Numbered from the stretch's first letter, positions 1-5,589 are shown. The stretch: 5,589 nucleotides of DNA from Elusimicrobiota bacterium (GCA_023249835.1 JAHFBY010000151.1:1-5589), one strand, 5' to 3'. The notes: generated by a model not told the origin, from the letters alone. Numbers and translations are program-made.

Positions 1-520
1 GAATATCCCAATTGTCGTTAGGCCCAAAAATTGTGGACGGAGTTATGGACGTGAAGTTAGAACCGTACTGTTGTTTCAGTAGGTGAATTTGAACGTCCAT
101 CATTCTTTTTGCATACCCGTAACCTCTATGTCCATGATAAGGGACGCCTATGTGCAGGTTTTTCTCCTGCAACATTTCTGTTGAATTTTCATCAAATACG
201 CAGTTAGATAGCACGGCGACCAGTTTTTGCACATCGTTTTCTTGAGCTGCGCGTAAAACGTTGGTGTTGATGCTTATGTTTTCTGCAAACATGTCGGCAT
301 TTTTCTCTGCGTTAGTTTTTACGCCGGCTACTTTGGCGGCTAAATGGATCACTTTTTGCGGTTTGTATTTAGAGAATACGTTGCGCGTTTGTTCAAGTTC
401 TAATAAATCGGCGTCATGGCGATTAAGAAAAATTGCGTTTGGACAAAGGGTTTTAAGCGCGTTGCCGACTAACCCGTTTCCTCCGGTAACTAATAATTGA
501 TTTTTATAACTAGAACTCAT
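1..520 (-). CDS. fcl: GDP-L-fucose synthase-type NAD(P)-dependent epimerase/reductase, N-terminal part (cut by the window edge)
   Basis: The first 173 residues of an extended short-chain dehydrogenase of the Fcl/WcaG/TSTA3 type are present; the C-terminal substrate-binding part lies beyond base 1. The family performs the 3,5-epimerisation and NADPH-dependent 4-reduction of GDP-4-keto-6-deoxy-D-mannose to GDP-L-fucose in the cytoplasm. Visible are the nucleotide-binding loop TGGNGLVG (residues 12-19), HLAAKVAGV (59-67), the SNC segment (Ser105, Cys107), the catalytic YGYAK (Tyr134, Lys138), and the family signature running from QQYG to FGPNDN (150-170). Ser, Cys, Tyr and Lys match the E. coli enzyme with a constant offset of two residues. 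The ATG at 520 is chosen because an in-frame stop lies five codons upstream and AAGGA (530-534) sits nine bases before it. The 67-base gap after transketolase C has no obvious terminator, so read-through from the upstream genes is likely. Relatives in Campylobacter capsule loci act on GDP-6-deoxy-heptoses, so the true substrate here could be a heptose. The gene is visibly more AT-rich than its neighbours. Confidence 0.9.
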   Translation of the reverse strand, partial: MSSSYKNQLLVTGGNGLVGNALKTLCPNAIFLNRHDADLLELEQTRNVFSKYKPQKVIHLAAKVAGVKTNAEKNADMFAENISINTNVLRAAQENDVQKLVAVLSNCVFDENSTEMLQEKNLHIGVPYHGHRGYGYAKRMMDVQIHLLKQQYGSNFTSITPSTIFGPNDNWDI

Positions 521-587
521 TACCTTATGTCCTTATGATTTTTAGCGTTCGGGTAGATTTAAAGGGAAGCGAGAAGGGTCAAGTTTT

Positions 588-1565
588 TTAGCTGGGAATG
601 GGCTCTTTGTTTTTAAGCATTAACTCGGAGTGGCACTTTTTAATCCTTTCCACTAAACTGTCCACGTCAATTCCACATAGTTTGTGCAAATATTCCCTGC
701 CGCCGTTGTCCATGTGATAAGCATCTTCAATGCCAATGCGCTTGAGCGGGACATTTAAATTAAAGTCCACGCAGGTTTCAGCAATCGCGCTGCCAATCCC
801 ACCGCTCAAAAAGTGTTCTTCCACGGTCACGAGCATTTTATAGGTGTTTGCGATTTTTTTTAAAGAGGCGGCATTGACCGGTTTAATCTTAAAAATGTCC
901 GCTACCCCAATATGGATACCCTCTTGCGCCAGCCGTGCTTTTGCTTCCATGACTTTTTGCATCATGTAACCGTTGGTGATCACGCAAATTTCATCGCCGC
1001 GTTCAATTTCACAGATGCCTTCCTCTAAAAAGCGAGATTCTCCTTCTTTATAGATAGAAGGCAGCGGTTTGCGGTCTAATCGGATATAGCGAAATTTGGG
1101 GTTTTCATAAGATATTTTGGCGCAGGCATAGGTGGAAACGCTGTCGCTGGGCGATAGAATTTCAATGTTGCCCAAGGCGCGCATACAGCCAATGTCTTCG
1201 GTGGCGTAGTGCGTAGGGCCGGCGTCATCGTAACTGTAGCCTGAACCCACGCCTAAAACAGTGACCGGCAGGTTCATCGTTGCCAATCCTATCTTTATTT
1301 GTTCAAAGCAGCGGAAAGTGACAAAGGGCACCATAGCATAAATATAACTGATCTTTCCAGACAATGCTAACCCCGCGGCCAGGTCCACCATGTTTTGTTC
1401 ACAAATGCCGGCGTGGATGAACTGTTCGCCCAGTTCTGCGCGAAAGCGGTCCAAGGCTTGCGCGCCAAAATCCGCGGTTATGAAATAAATGTCCTTGTTT
1501 TTAGAAGCCGCCTCGAATATGGCGTTGACAAAAATATCTCTTTGCAGGTTAATGGTCGTTGCCAT
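588..1565 (-). CDS. Transketolase C-terminal subunit (pyrimidine-binding and C-terminal domains)
   Basis: This 325-residue protein is the second half of a split transketolase. With the N-terminal subunit encoded just upstream it should form a thiamine diphosphate enzyme that moves two-carbon ketol units between sugar phosphates. The Pyr domain covers about residues 1-165 and contains the catalytic glutamate in GICEQN (Glu56), the aromatic FVTFRCFEQI (81-90), GPTHYATED (116-124, with His119) and the sugar-phosphate arginine region YIRLDR (160-165). The C-terminal transketolase domain follows, with VTVEEHFLSGGIGSAIAE at 246-263. Its length is usual for stand-alone C subunits. The ATG is three bases after the stop of the N subunit, and a GGAG ribosome site (1572-1575) lies inside the end of that gene, so the two are almost certainly co-translated. 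Full-length transketolases are single chains of about 660 residues; two-gene forms are common in archaea and in some bacterial sugar clusters. The catalytic residues I looked for are intact. Its dedicated role in heptose supply is inference. Confidence 0.94.
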   Translation of the reverse strand: MATTINLQRDIFVNAIFEAASKNKDIYFITADFGAQALDRFRAELGEQFIHAGICEQNMVDLAAGLALSGKISYIYAMVPFVTFRCFEQIKIGLATMNLPVTVLGVGSGYSYDDAGPTHYATEDIGCMRALGNIEILSPSDSVSTYACAKISYENPKFRYIRLDRKPLPSIYKEGESRFLEEGICEIERGDEICVITNGYMMQKVMEAKARLAQEGIHIGVADIFKIKPVNAASLKKIANTYKMLVTVEEHFLSGGIGSAIAETCVDFNLNVPLKRIGIEDAYHMDNGGREYLHKLCGIDVDSLVERIKKCHSELMLKNKEPIPS

Positions 1566-1568
1566 GGG

Positions 1569-2402
1569 TTACTCCGTTAAAGTGAAGGCGGCCAGGTTTT
1601 CCCGAGCCAGGTTGATTTGCCCGGCGTCGGGCATCCGGTTGTGCCACTCTGATTTGTTTTCCATAAATGAGATGCCCTTGCCTTTAACGCTGTTGGCAAT
1701 GATGGCCGTCGGCTTTTTGTTGTTGCTCTTGGCCACCGTGTCAAAAGCTTGAAAAATCTCTTTGTAAGAGTGTCCGTTAATTGTGGTTGCGTTCCAGCCA
1801 AAAGCTTTCCATTTGTCTTCCATGGGGTCAAGCTTAATGCATTGTTCAGTGTCATTTAAAATACACAGGCGGTTGCGGTCTACGATCACGACCAGGTTGT
1901 CGAGCTCATAGTGCGAGGCAAACATGGCGGTTTCCCAAATGGAACCTTCGTAGCATTCGCCGTCGCCTACGATCACATAGGACTTAAAATCTTTCTTATC
2001 TTTTTTATTGGCAAAGGCCAGTCCAGCGCCAATGGTGAATCCGTGGCCCAGCGATCCGCAGATCGCTTCAATACCCGGAATAGAGTGGTCCGCATACATC
2101 CGCAATATCCCATCCGGACGGGTGAACTTTTGCAGCTCTTCTTTCGGATAGAACCCCAGGTCCGCTAAAATGGGGTATAAAACCATGGAGGCATGGCCTT
2201 TGCTCACGATGATCGTGTCCCGGTCCCTCGATTTCGGGTGAACCGCGTCATATTTCAATACGCCGCCATAAAAGAGCGCGCAAACAATTTCCGCGCAGGA
2301 ATAACACGATGGAATATGTCCTTTGCGCGTGCGGATAACCATTTCAAAGAGCTCCTCTCTGAGCCACCGCGATCTTTTAATGAGTTCGGGTATGTTGGGC
2401 AT
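1569..2402 (-). CDS. Transketolase N-terminal subunit (thiamine diphosphate-binding domain)
   Basis: This 277-residue protein supplies the PP domain of a split transketolase and binds the diphosphate of thiamine diphosphate and Mg2+. The signatures appear in the usual order: GHIPSCYSCAEI (28-39), with an active-site histidine; SKGHASM (67-73), with His70; GSLGHG (116-121); and the ThDP motif from GDGE (146-149) to VDRN (174-177). In that motif Asp147 and Asn177 are the expected metal ligands. VKGKGISFMEN (239-249) and EWHNRMP (252-258, His254) follow. The GHP found in many transketolases is GHIPS here, as in many stand-alone N subunits. The start is supported by GGAG at 2409-2412, six bases before the ATG. 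The gene begins 26 bases inside the end of the radical SAM gene and ends three bases before the C subunit. It should catalyse reversible ketol transfer, for example forming sedoheptulose 7-phosphate from pentose phosphates. Whether it serves central metabolism or only this cluster cannot be told from the window. Confidence 0.94.
   Translation of the reverse strand: MPNIPELIKRSRWLREELFEMVIRTRKGHIPSCYSCAEIVCALFYGGVLKYDAVHPKSRDRDTIIVSKGHASMVLYPILADLGFYPKEELQKFTRPDGILRMYADHSIPGIEAICGSLGHGFTIGAGLAFANKKDKKDFKSYVIVGDGECYEGSIWETAMFASHYELDNLVVIVDRNRLCILNDTEQCIKLDPMEDKWKAFGWNATTINGHSYKEIFQAFDTVAKSNNKKPTAIIANSVKGKGISFMENKSEWHNRMPDAGQINLARENLAAFTLTE
1572..1575 (-). promoter_or_regulatory. Ribosome binding site of the transketolase C gene, inside the end of transketolase N
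   Basis: GGAG on the minus strand lies six bases before the ATG at 1565 and immediately before the TAA stop of the N subunit. The arrangement suits near-equal synthesis of the two subunits. Confidence 0.8.
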
Positions 2403-3918
2403 TGTGTTCTCCAGTCAAAATATTTCTTTCCAATTTGTGGGAAGCCATCTCGCGCACGTGCATCGCTGTGTCCCGCCCGAACTTTTCTTCCACCATCGCT
2501 AAATATTTTTCGTTGCTGAAGTAAGCGTTCCAGGCATTGTCGCGGAAACGGATAACCTCCGCCGCCTTTAAATATTTGGTGGGTAACGGCAAAGTGTCCA
2601 CGGAATGTTGCGAGTATTGAGTCCAGCTTTTAGGCAATGCCCAGCCTTGCTCTACCGCCAAGTTATAGAGTTGAGAACCAGGGTAAGCCATGGCCGAGTA
2701 AAAGTTCGCAAACTCATAATTAAACTTCATCGCTTCCTCCAGCGTCATTTGCATGGACTCTAAATCGTCTTCCGGCAGGCCAAAAATGTAGTTGGCAATA
2801 ATATAAATTCCCGCTTGCCGCACTTTTTCAATCGTGGGGTACAGCTCGTCTTGCGCGTAACCTTTTTTAACGTCCGCGCGCACTCTTTCCGAGGCGGATT
2901 CAAACCCAAAACAAAGCCAGTTAACGCCTGCTTTTTTAAGCTTTTCAATGGTCCCTTCCCCGCGCATAGTGTCTACCCGCGCGTACGCCCAAATGTTGAG
3001 CTTATAGCCGCGCTCAATAATGCCGTCGCAGATCGCGTGCACATGTTTGGTGTTTAAAACAAACATTTCATCGGAAAGTCGTAAATGCGTAACCCCATAT
3101 TTGTTAACCAAAAGGTCAATGTCTTTCATCACTTGCTGCGGGCTCCAGAAACGATAACTGTTTACCGCTTCTTTATAACCGGCTGATTTCTCGCCCTCTT
3201 TAAACGGCGCTTGAATGCAGCAGAAACTGCAATGGTAGGGGCATCCTAAGGTGGTGTATATGGCGCCGTAAGGCTGGCGGCTCGGATAACCAAAGCAGTG
3301 CCAGTTATGCGCGCGGTATTTGTCCATAGGCAGCAAGTCCCAGGCAATGCCCGGCATCTCTTGATCTAAATTCAACACTAAAGGAGGCACCGGGTTGGAT
3401 TTAATGGCGCCGTTTTCTCGGTACCAAAGTCCGCGCACTTTGCTTAAATCTTTAGCCGCGGTTTTTAACGCTTCTATCAGTTCTACCAAGGTGTAGGGCC
3501 CTTCGCCCCCAGATACGTAATCGCAGACTTCTTCCTTCATGGTTCCTTCCGGCAGAGCCGCGACGTGCCCGCCTAAAAATAAAACGTTTTGCCCCGAATC
3601 CAGCTTTTTAATTTCTTTAGCAATTTCGCCGCTCGCCGTCATGTTTTGCGAAGACGCTGACGGCTGGTGCCCAAAAACAACCACGGTCGCTAATAGCGGA
3701 CCGAGTTCCTTAACTTTTGCCGCCACTTGCGCCGGATCGAGGTTTTCCGCTTCGGCGTCCAATATTTTTACCGACAAGCCCTTTATCCGCGCAAAAGTCG
3801 CCAAAAGACCCGCCCAAATAGGCGGCTCAATCGCTGAGAGTTCATTGCCTAAAGACTGGTATATGCGCCTGCGACTGCCGGGGTGAATTAAAACTAAGTC
3901 TAATTTCTTCTCATTCAT
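2377..3918 (-). CDS. B12-binding domain radical SAM protein, substrate unknown
   Basis: This 513-residue protein has the layout of the BchE/HpnR-like cobalamin-dependent radical SAM group. An N-terminal Rossmann-type B12-binding domain (about 1-150) contains NELSAIEPPIWAGLLA (25-40), FLGGHVAALPEG (114-125) and SGGEGPYTL (136-144). A radical SAM barrel follows (about 210-430), with the [4Fe-4S] motif CPYHCSFC (Cys226, Cys230, Cys233, with a further Cys234), the strand motif FGFES (337-341) and YIFGLPED (377-384). The C-terminal stretch from about 440 is unassigned. No DxHxxG motif is present in the B12 domain, so any cobalamin would lack that lower-ligand histidine; this is common in the group. 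Members catalyse C-methylations and ring rearrangements. Here the context suggests a sugar or surface-polymer modification, but that is inference. A promoter lies 28 bases upstream of the ATG, and I see no clear Shine-Dalgarno site (the bases just before it read CTGCCCT). The final codons overlap the next gene. I am sure of the family but not of the reaction. Confidence 0.92.
   Translation of the reverse strand: MNEKKLDLVLIHPGSRRRIYQSLGNELSAIEPPIWAGLLATFARIKGLSVKILDAEAENLDPAQVAAKVKELGPLLATVVVFGHQPSASSQNMTASGEIAKEIKKLDSGQNVLFLGGHVAALPEGTMKEEVCDYVSGGEGPYTLVELIEALKTAAKDLSKVRGLWYRENGAIKSNPVPPLVLNLDQEMPGIAWDLLPMDKYRAHNWHCFGYPSRQPYGAIYTTLGCPYHCSFCCIQAPFKEGEKSAGYKEAVNSYRFWSPQQVMKDIDLLVNKYGVTHLRLSDEMFVLNTKHVHAICDGIIERGYKLNIWAYARVDTMRGEGTIEKLKKAGVNWLCFGFESASERVRADVKKGYAQDELYPTIEKVRQAGIYIIANYIFGLPEDDLESMQMTLEEAMKFNYEFANFYSAMAYPGSQLYNLAVEQGWALPKSWTQYSQHSVDTLPLPTKYLKAAEVIRFRDNAWNAYFSNEKYLAMVEEKFGRDTAMHVREMASHKLERNILTGEHNAQHTRTH
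2409..2412 (-). promoter_or_regulatory. Ribosome binding site of the transketolase N gene, inside the radical SAM gene
   Basis: GGAG on the minus strand lies six bases before the ATG at 2402. It is within the last codons of the radical SAM gene, so ribosomes finishing that gene pass directly over it. This supports the 26-base overlap being real and translationally coupled. Confidence 0.75.
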
Positions 3919-3945
3919 AGGGCAGGTTATTTTTTAACTCTCATC

Positions 3946-3974
3946 ATATTACCTATCTTCCCAAGGCTTGTCAA
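3946..3974 (-). promoter_or_regulatory. Sigma-70-type promoter of the radical SAM/transketolase genes, overlapping the kinase stop codon
   Basis: On the minus strand TTGACA (3974-3969) and TAATAT (3951-3946) are separated by exactly 17 bases. The TGA stop codon of the kinase (3973-3971) lies inside the -35 hexamer. The expected transcript would start about 20 bases before the radical SAM ATG. The pattern repeats that of the kinase promoter, including the following RAT (GAT here, AAT there). Genes downstream of the kinase can thus be transcribed on their own as well as by read-through, since no terminator hairpin is seen in the gap. Confidence 0.65.
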
Positions 3975-4972
3975 ACCTTAGAGTGTTCATCTAATTTGTA
4001 GTACACCACCTGGCTGCCGGTATTGTCAAAATTAAAGGGCACGTGTAAATATTTGTCTAGTTTGGCTTTGATCTGGGGCTGCTGTTCCGGCCGGGCAAAA
4101 ATCAACATAAAGCCGCCGCCGCCCGCGCCTAAAAGTTTTCCGCCAAGCGCGCCATTTTTCATCGCAGTTTCATAAATTTCGTCAATAGCCGGGGTGGTGA
4201 TCTTGTTGGTCAAAGAACGTTTGAGCAGCCAGTTTTCATGCAATAGCCGACCAAAGTCTGCGATGTCTCCGGCACCGTTTAAAATCTTGATGGCCGAGAA
4301 TACCATGTTATAAATGGTTGTCAGTTCGCTCTTTTTTTTGCCGGCAGACTGAATTAAATCGTGCGCAATTTCCGAGGCGGTGCGGGAGAACCCCGTAAAA
4401 ATAAGCATTAAATGGCTGCGCAGGTCATCTAGTCGGGCATGTGAAATGGTGACCGGTTGAATGTTGTAGTCAGAACCTTTTTGAAATTCTATGAAATTAA
4501 ATCCGCCGTGCGCGGCTAATATCTGGTCTTGGCAGCCAACGTTTTCTTTGATCAGGTCCTGCTCCACGTGGATGGCGTTTTGCGCGAGCTGCGCATGGGA
4601 GACCATCTTTCCTTTGAGCGCAAACAAGCTGTGCAGGAGCCCCACCGTAAAGCTTGAACTCGATCCCAATCCAGTACGGGCCGGCAGGTCTCCGTCCACA
4701 TGGATTTCTACCCCTTTGGCGATTTCTAAAAATTTTAAACATTCGCGCACTGAAGGATGCTTGATCTCCGCAATCTCTTTGACCAGCTCAATTAAAGTGT
4801 AGGAGATGCGCGAATGGTAATCGAAAAACGGGGGGAGGTAACGGCAGGTAATATAAACGTACTTATCAATGGTTGTGGCCAGCACAGCGCCCGGGTATTC
4901 ATTAAACCAAACCGGGTAATCAGTGCCGCCGCCAAAAAAAGATATCCTAAGCGGTGTTTTGGTAATAATCAT
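3971..4972 (-). CDS. GHMP-family sugar kinase, D-glycero-D-manno-heptose 7-phosphate kinase-like
   Basis: This 333-residue cytoplasmic kinase would phosphorylate a sugar or sugar phosphate with ATP. Three GHMP motifs are present: the N-terminal substrate motif TPLRISFFGGGTDYP (6-20), the ATP-binding glycine/serine loop LPARTGLGSSSSF (96-108) and the C-terminal LLGAGGGGFMLIF (280-292). Asp149, in VGCQDQ, is the likely catalytic base, and Glu137 lies upstream of it. Overall it matches the HddA type, which makes D-glycero-D-manno-heptose 1,7-bisphosphate on the way to GDP-heptose. Related kinases act on fucose or other sugars, so the substrate is provisional. I chose the ATG at 4972 over a TTG three codons upstream. 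The family typically starts MIITKTPLR, and the TTG abuts the promoter -10 region and would fall at or before the expected transcript start. No Shine-Dalgarno site precedes the ATG, which suggests a leaderless or nearly leaderless mRNA. It is the first gene of the minus-strand cluster, and its stop codon is part of the next promoter. Confidence 0.9.
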   Translation of the reverse strand: MIITKTPLRISFFGGGTDYPVWFNEYPGAVLATTIDKYVYITCRYLPPFFDYHSRISYTLIELVKEIAEIKHPSVRECLKFLEIAKGVEIHVDGDLPARTGLGSSSSFTVGLLHSLFALKGKMVSHAQLAQNAIHVEQDLIKENVGCQDQILAAHGGFNFIEFQKGSDYNIQPVTISHARLDDLRSHLMLIFTGFSRTASEIAHDLIQSAGKKKSELTTIYNMVFSAIKILNGAGDIADFGRLLHENWLLKRSLTNKITTPAIDEIYETAMKNGALGGKLLGAGGGGFMLIFARPEQQPQIKAKLDKYLHVPFNFDNTGSQVVYYKLDEHSKV

Positions 4973-4984
4973 AGAATTCAAATT

Positions 4985-5013
4985 ATATTAAAAAATTTAG
5001 CTTGGAGTGTCAA
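4985..5013 (-). promoter_or_regulatory. Sigma-70-type promoter of the sugar kinase gene
   Basis: On the minus strand a perfect -35 box TTGACA (5013-5008) is followed after 17 bases by TAATAT (4990-4985), overlapping TATAAT (4987-4982). T-rich sequence precedes the -35 box and could act as an UP element. The kinase ATG begins only 12 bases after TAATAT, so transcription would start within a few bases of the start codon or at it. The promoter therefore also argues against the TTG start at 4981. This is prediction from sequence only. Confidence 0.72.
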
Positions 5014-5079
5014 TAAAAAAATAGACAACTTAACTTATATAAGGAAAAACCGTGCAGTTGCCGGAAGTTAGAACGCGAA

Positions 5080-5108
5080 TTGACTGGCATGGGGTTGTTT
5101 GCTAAAAT
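5080..5108 (+). promoter_or_regulatory. Sigma-70-type promoter of argG
   Basis: TTGACT (5080-5085) and TAAAAT (5103-5108) are separated by 17 bases on the plus strand. Each hexamer differs from consensus at one position. Transcription would begin near 5115, giving a leader of roughly 45 bases that ends in the AGGAG ribosome site. The promoter is divergent from that of the sugar kinase, with about 66 bases between the two -35 boxes. No attenuator or riboswitch-like fold fits in so short a leader. Confidence 0.7.
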
Positions 5109-5147
5109 CATGCCACTGAAACTTGATGGTTTAATAAGGGTAAAATG

Positions 5148-5152
5148 AGGAG
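5148..5152 (+). promoter_or_regulatory. Ribosome binding site of argG
   Basis: AGGAG lies six bases before the ATG at 5159. It fixes this start against the ATG at 5146, which precedes the site, and the ATG at 5153, which is in another frame. Confidence 0.85.
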
Positions 5153-5158
5153 ATGAGC

Positions 5159-5589
5159 ATGGCTCAAATTAAAAAAGTTGTACTCGCCTATTCCGGAGGT
5201 TTGGACACTTCGATCATCATTGGTTGGTTAATTGAAAATTATTCCTGTGAAGTCATTGCCGTTTGCGTGGACTTAGGAGCCCTAGAGGGCGGCGCCAAAT
5301 CTTTTGAGGCCATTCAAAAGAAAGCCATAGCCTCGGGCGCTAAGAAGTGTTATGTTATTGATGGTAAAGAACCTTTTGCCAAAGATTTTATTTTTCCCGC
5401 GCTAAAAGCGCGGGCTATCTATGAGGGAAAGTACCTCCTCGCTACTTCTCTGGCTCGACCCTTGATCGCATATGAGCTCGTGCGCATCGCTAAACGTGAA
5501 AAGGCGGACGCTTTTTGTCATGGAGCCACCGGTAAAGGCAATGACCAGGTGCGTTTTGAGATTGGGTTCCGAACTCTCATGCCCGGCGT
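5159..5589 (+). CDS. argG: Argininosuccinate synthase, N-terminal part (cut by the window edge)
   Basis: The first 143 residues of ArgG are present, about one third of the usual 400 or so. The enzyme joins citrulline and aspartate, using ATP via a citrullyl-AMP intermediate, in arginine biosynthesis. The ATP pyrophosphatase loop AYSGGLDTS (10-18) is intact. The citrulline-binding region [17 protein letters not shown] (88-104) and the signature [14 protein letters not shown] (121-134) are also present. Small departures from the usual consensus are VDLGAL (37-42), where VDxGQ is common, and HGATGKG for the more frequent HGCTGKG. Neither removes a residue I know to be essential. The ATG at 5159 is six bases after AGGAG (5148-5152), and a sigma-70-type promoter lies upstream, so this is an independent transcription unit pointing away from the sugar cluster. 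No ARG-box operator is evident. A strong GC-rich hairpin sits within the gene at 5396-5414. Confidence in the identity is very high. Confidence 0.97.
   Translation, partial: MAQIKKVVLAYSGGLDTSIIIGWLIENYSCEVIAVCVDLGALEGGAKSFEAIQKKAIASGAKKCYVIDGKEPFAKDFIFPALKARAIYEGKYLLATSLARPLIAYELVRIAKREKADAFCHGATGKGNDQVRFEIGFRTLMPG
5396..5414 (+). repeat. Perfect GC-rich inverted repeat within argG
   Basis: CCCGCGCT (5396-5403) and AGCGCGGG (5407-5414) are exact reverse complements around a three-base AAA loop, giving an eight-base-pair stem with seven G-C pairs. It lies in the codons for the PALKARA stretch (residues 80-86), directly after a U-rich run. There is no U-tract after the stem on either strand, so it is not a normal intrinsic terminator. 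It may be chance codon use or an mRNA structure. Confidence 0.6.

Noticed and set aside
261..500. Open frame on the plus strand opposite the fcl-type gene (79 codons)
   Set aside because: It is antisense to a well-conserved enzyme domain, its product resembles no known family, and no ribosome site is evident.
521..587. Possible promoter for the fcl-type gene (TTGACC at 582-577)
   Set aside because: The hexamer 17 bases downstream (AATCTA) is a poor -10 box. Read-through from the upstream promoters is simpler.
3539..3886. Open frame on the plus strand opposite the radical SAM gene (115 codons)
   Set aside because: It is a shadow of the B12-binding domain coding sequence, with no recognisable motif.
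3919..3970. Terminator or cobalamin riboswitch before the B12 radical SAM gene
   Set aside because: The gap is only 52 bases, holds the promoter, and has no stem followed by a U-tract. A cobalamin riboswitch would be far longer.
4497..4742. Open frame on the minus strand within the kinase gene (81 codons), rich in Arg, Pro and Ala
   Set aside because: It is a frame-shifted reading of the conserved ATP-loop region, with the composition expected of a shadow frame.
4973..4981. TTG start three codons upstream for the sugar kinase
   Set aside because: It abuts the TATAAT of the predicted promoter and has no ribosome site. The family normally starts at the MIITKTPLR methionine encoded at 4972.
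5396..5414. Intrinsic terminator within argG
   Set aside because: The stem is not followed by a U-run on either strand and lies in the middle of a conserved coding region.
1..5589. CRISPR arrays, insertion sequences, tRNA or rRNA genes, attachment sites
   Set aside because: I saw no repeated spacer units, transposase-like proteins or tRNA-like sequence on either strand.

Overview
The window looks like chromosomal DNA from an uncultured bacterium. It carries a piece of a surface-sugar (nucleotide-sugar or polysaccharide) gene cluster that ends beside a divergently transcribed arginine biosynthesis gene. The standard genetic code, tightly packed genes, purine-rich ribosome binding sites and sigma-70-type promoters are clearly bacterial. 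A split transketolase next to a B12-binding radical SAM protein and a GHMP sugar kinase is an arrangement I associate with candidate phyla such as Omnitrophica, Elusimicrobia or Margulisbacteria. That placement is an impression from gene content, not a phylogenetic result.

Layout: the five genes from base 1 to about 4972 all run on the minus strand. In transcription order they are a GHMP-family sugar kinase resembling heptose 7-phosphate kinase (4972-3971), a B12-binding radical SAM enzyme (3918-2377), transketolase N-terminal subunit (2402-1569), transketolase C-terminal subunit (1565-588) and the N-terminal part of a GDP-L-fucose synthase-type reductase/epimerase (520 to beyond base 1). The radical SAM and transketolase N genes overlap by 26 bases, and the two transketolase genes are 3 bases apart. 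The kinase and the radical SAM gene each have a well-formed promoter of the pattern TTGACA-17-TAATAT. The second promoter lies across the kinase stop codon. On the plus strand, argG (argininosuccinate synthase) starts at 5159 behind its own promoter and runs off the right end. The 186 bases between the two divergent starts hold both promoters and little else.

How the genes may work together (inference): transketolase can make sedoheptulose 7-phosphate. That is the precursor of D-glycero-D-manno-heptose 7-phosphate, the substrate of HddA-type GHMP kinases on the route to GDP-heptose. An Fcl-type enzyme epimerises and reduces GDP-4-keto-6-deoxy hexoses, or heptoses as in Campylobacter capsule pathways. 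The B12 radical SAM enzyme could add an unusual modification such as C-methylation. The missing steps (isomerase GmhA, phosphatase GmhB, guanylyltransferase HddC, 4,6-dehydratase) would have to lie beyond the left edge or elsewhere in the genome. argG is a separate housekeeping unit.
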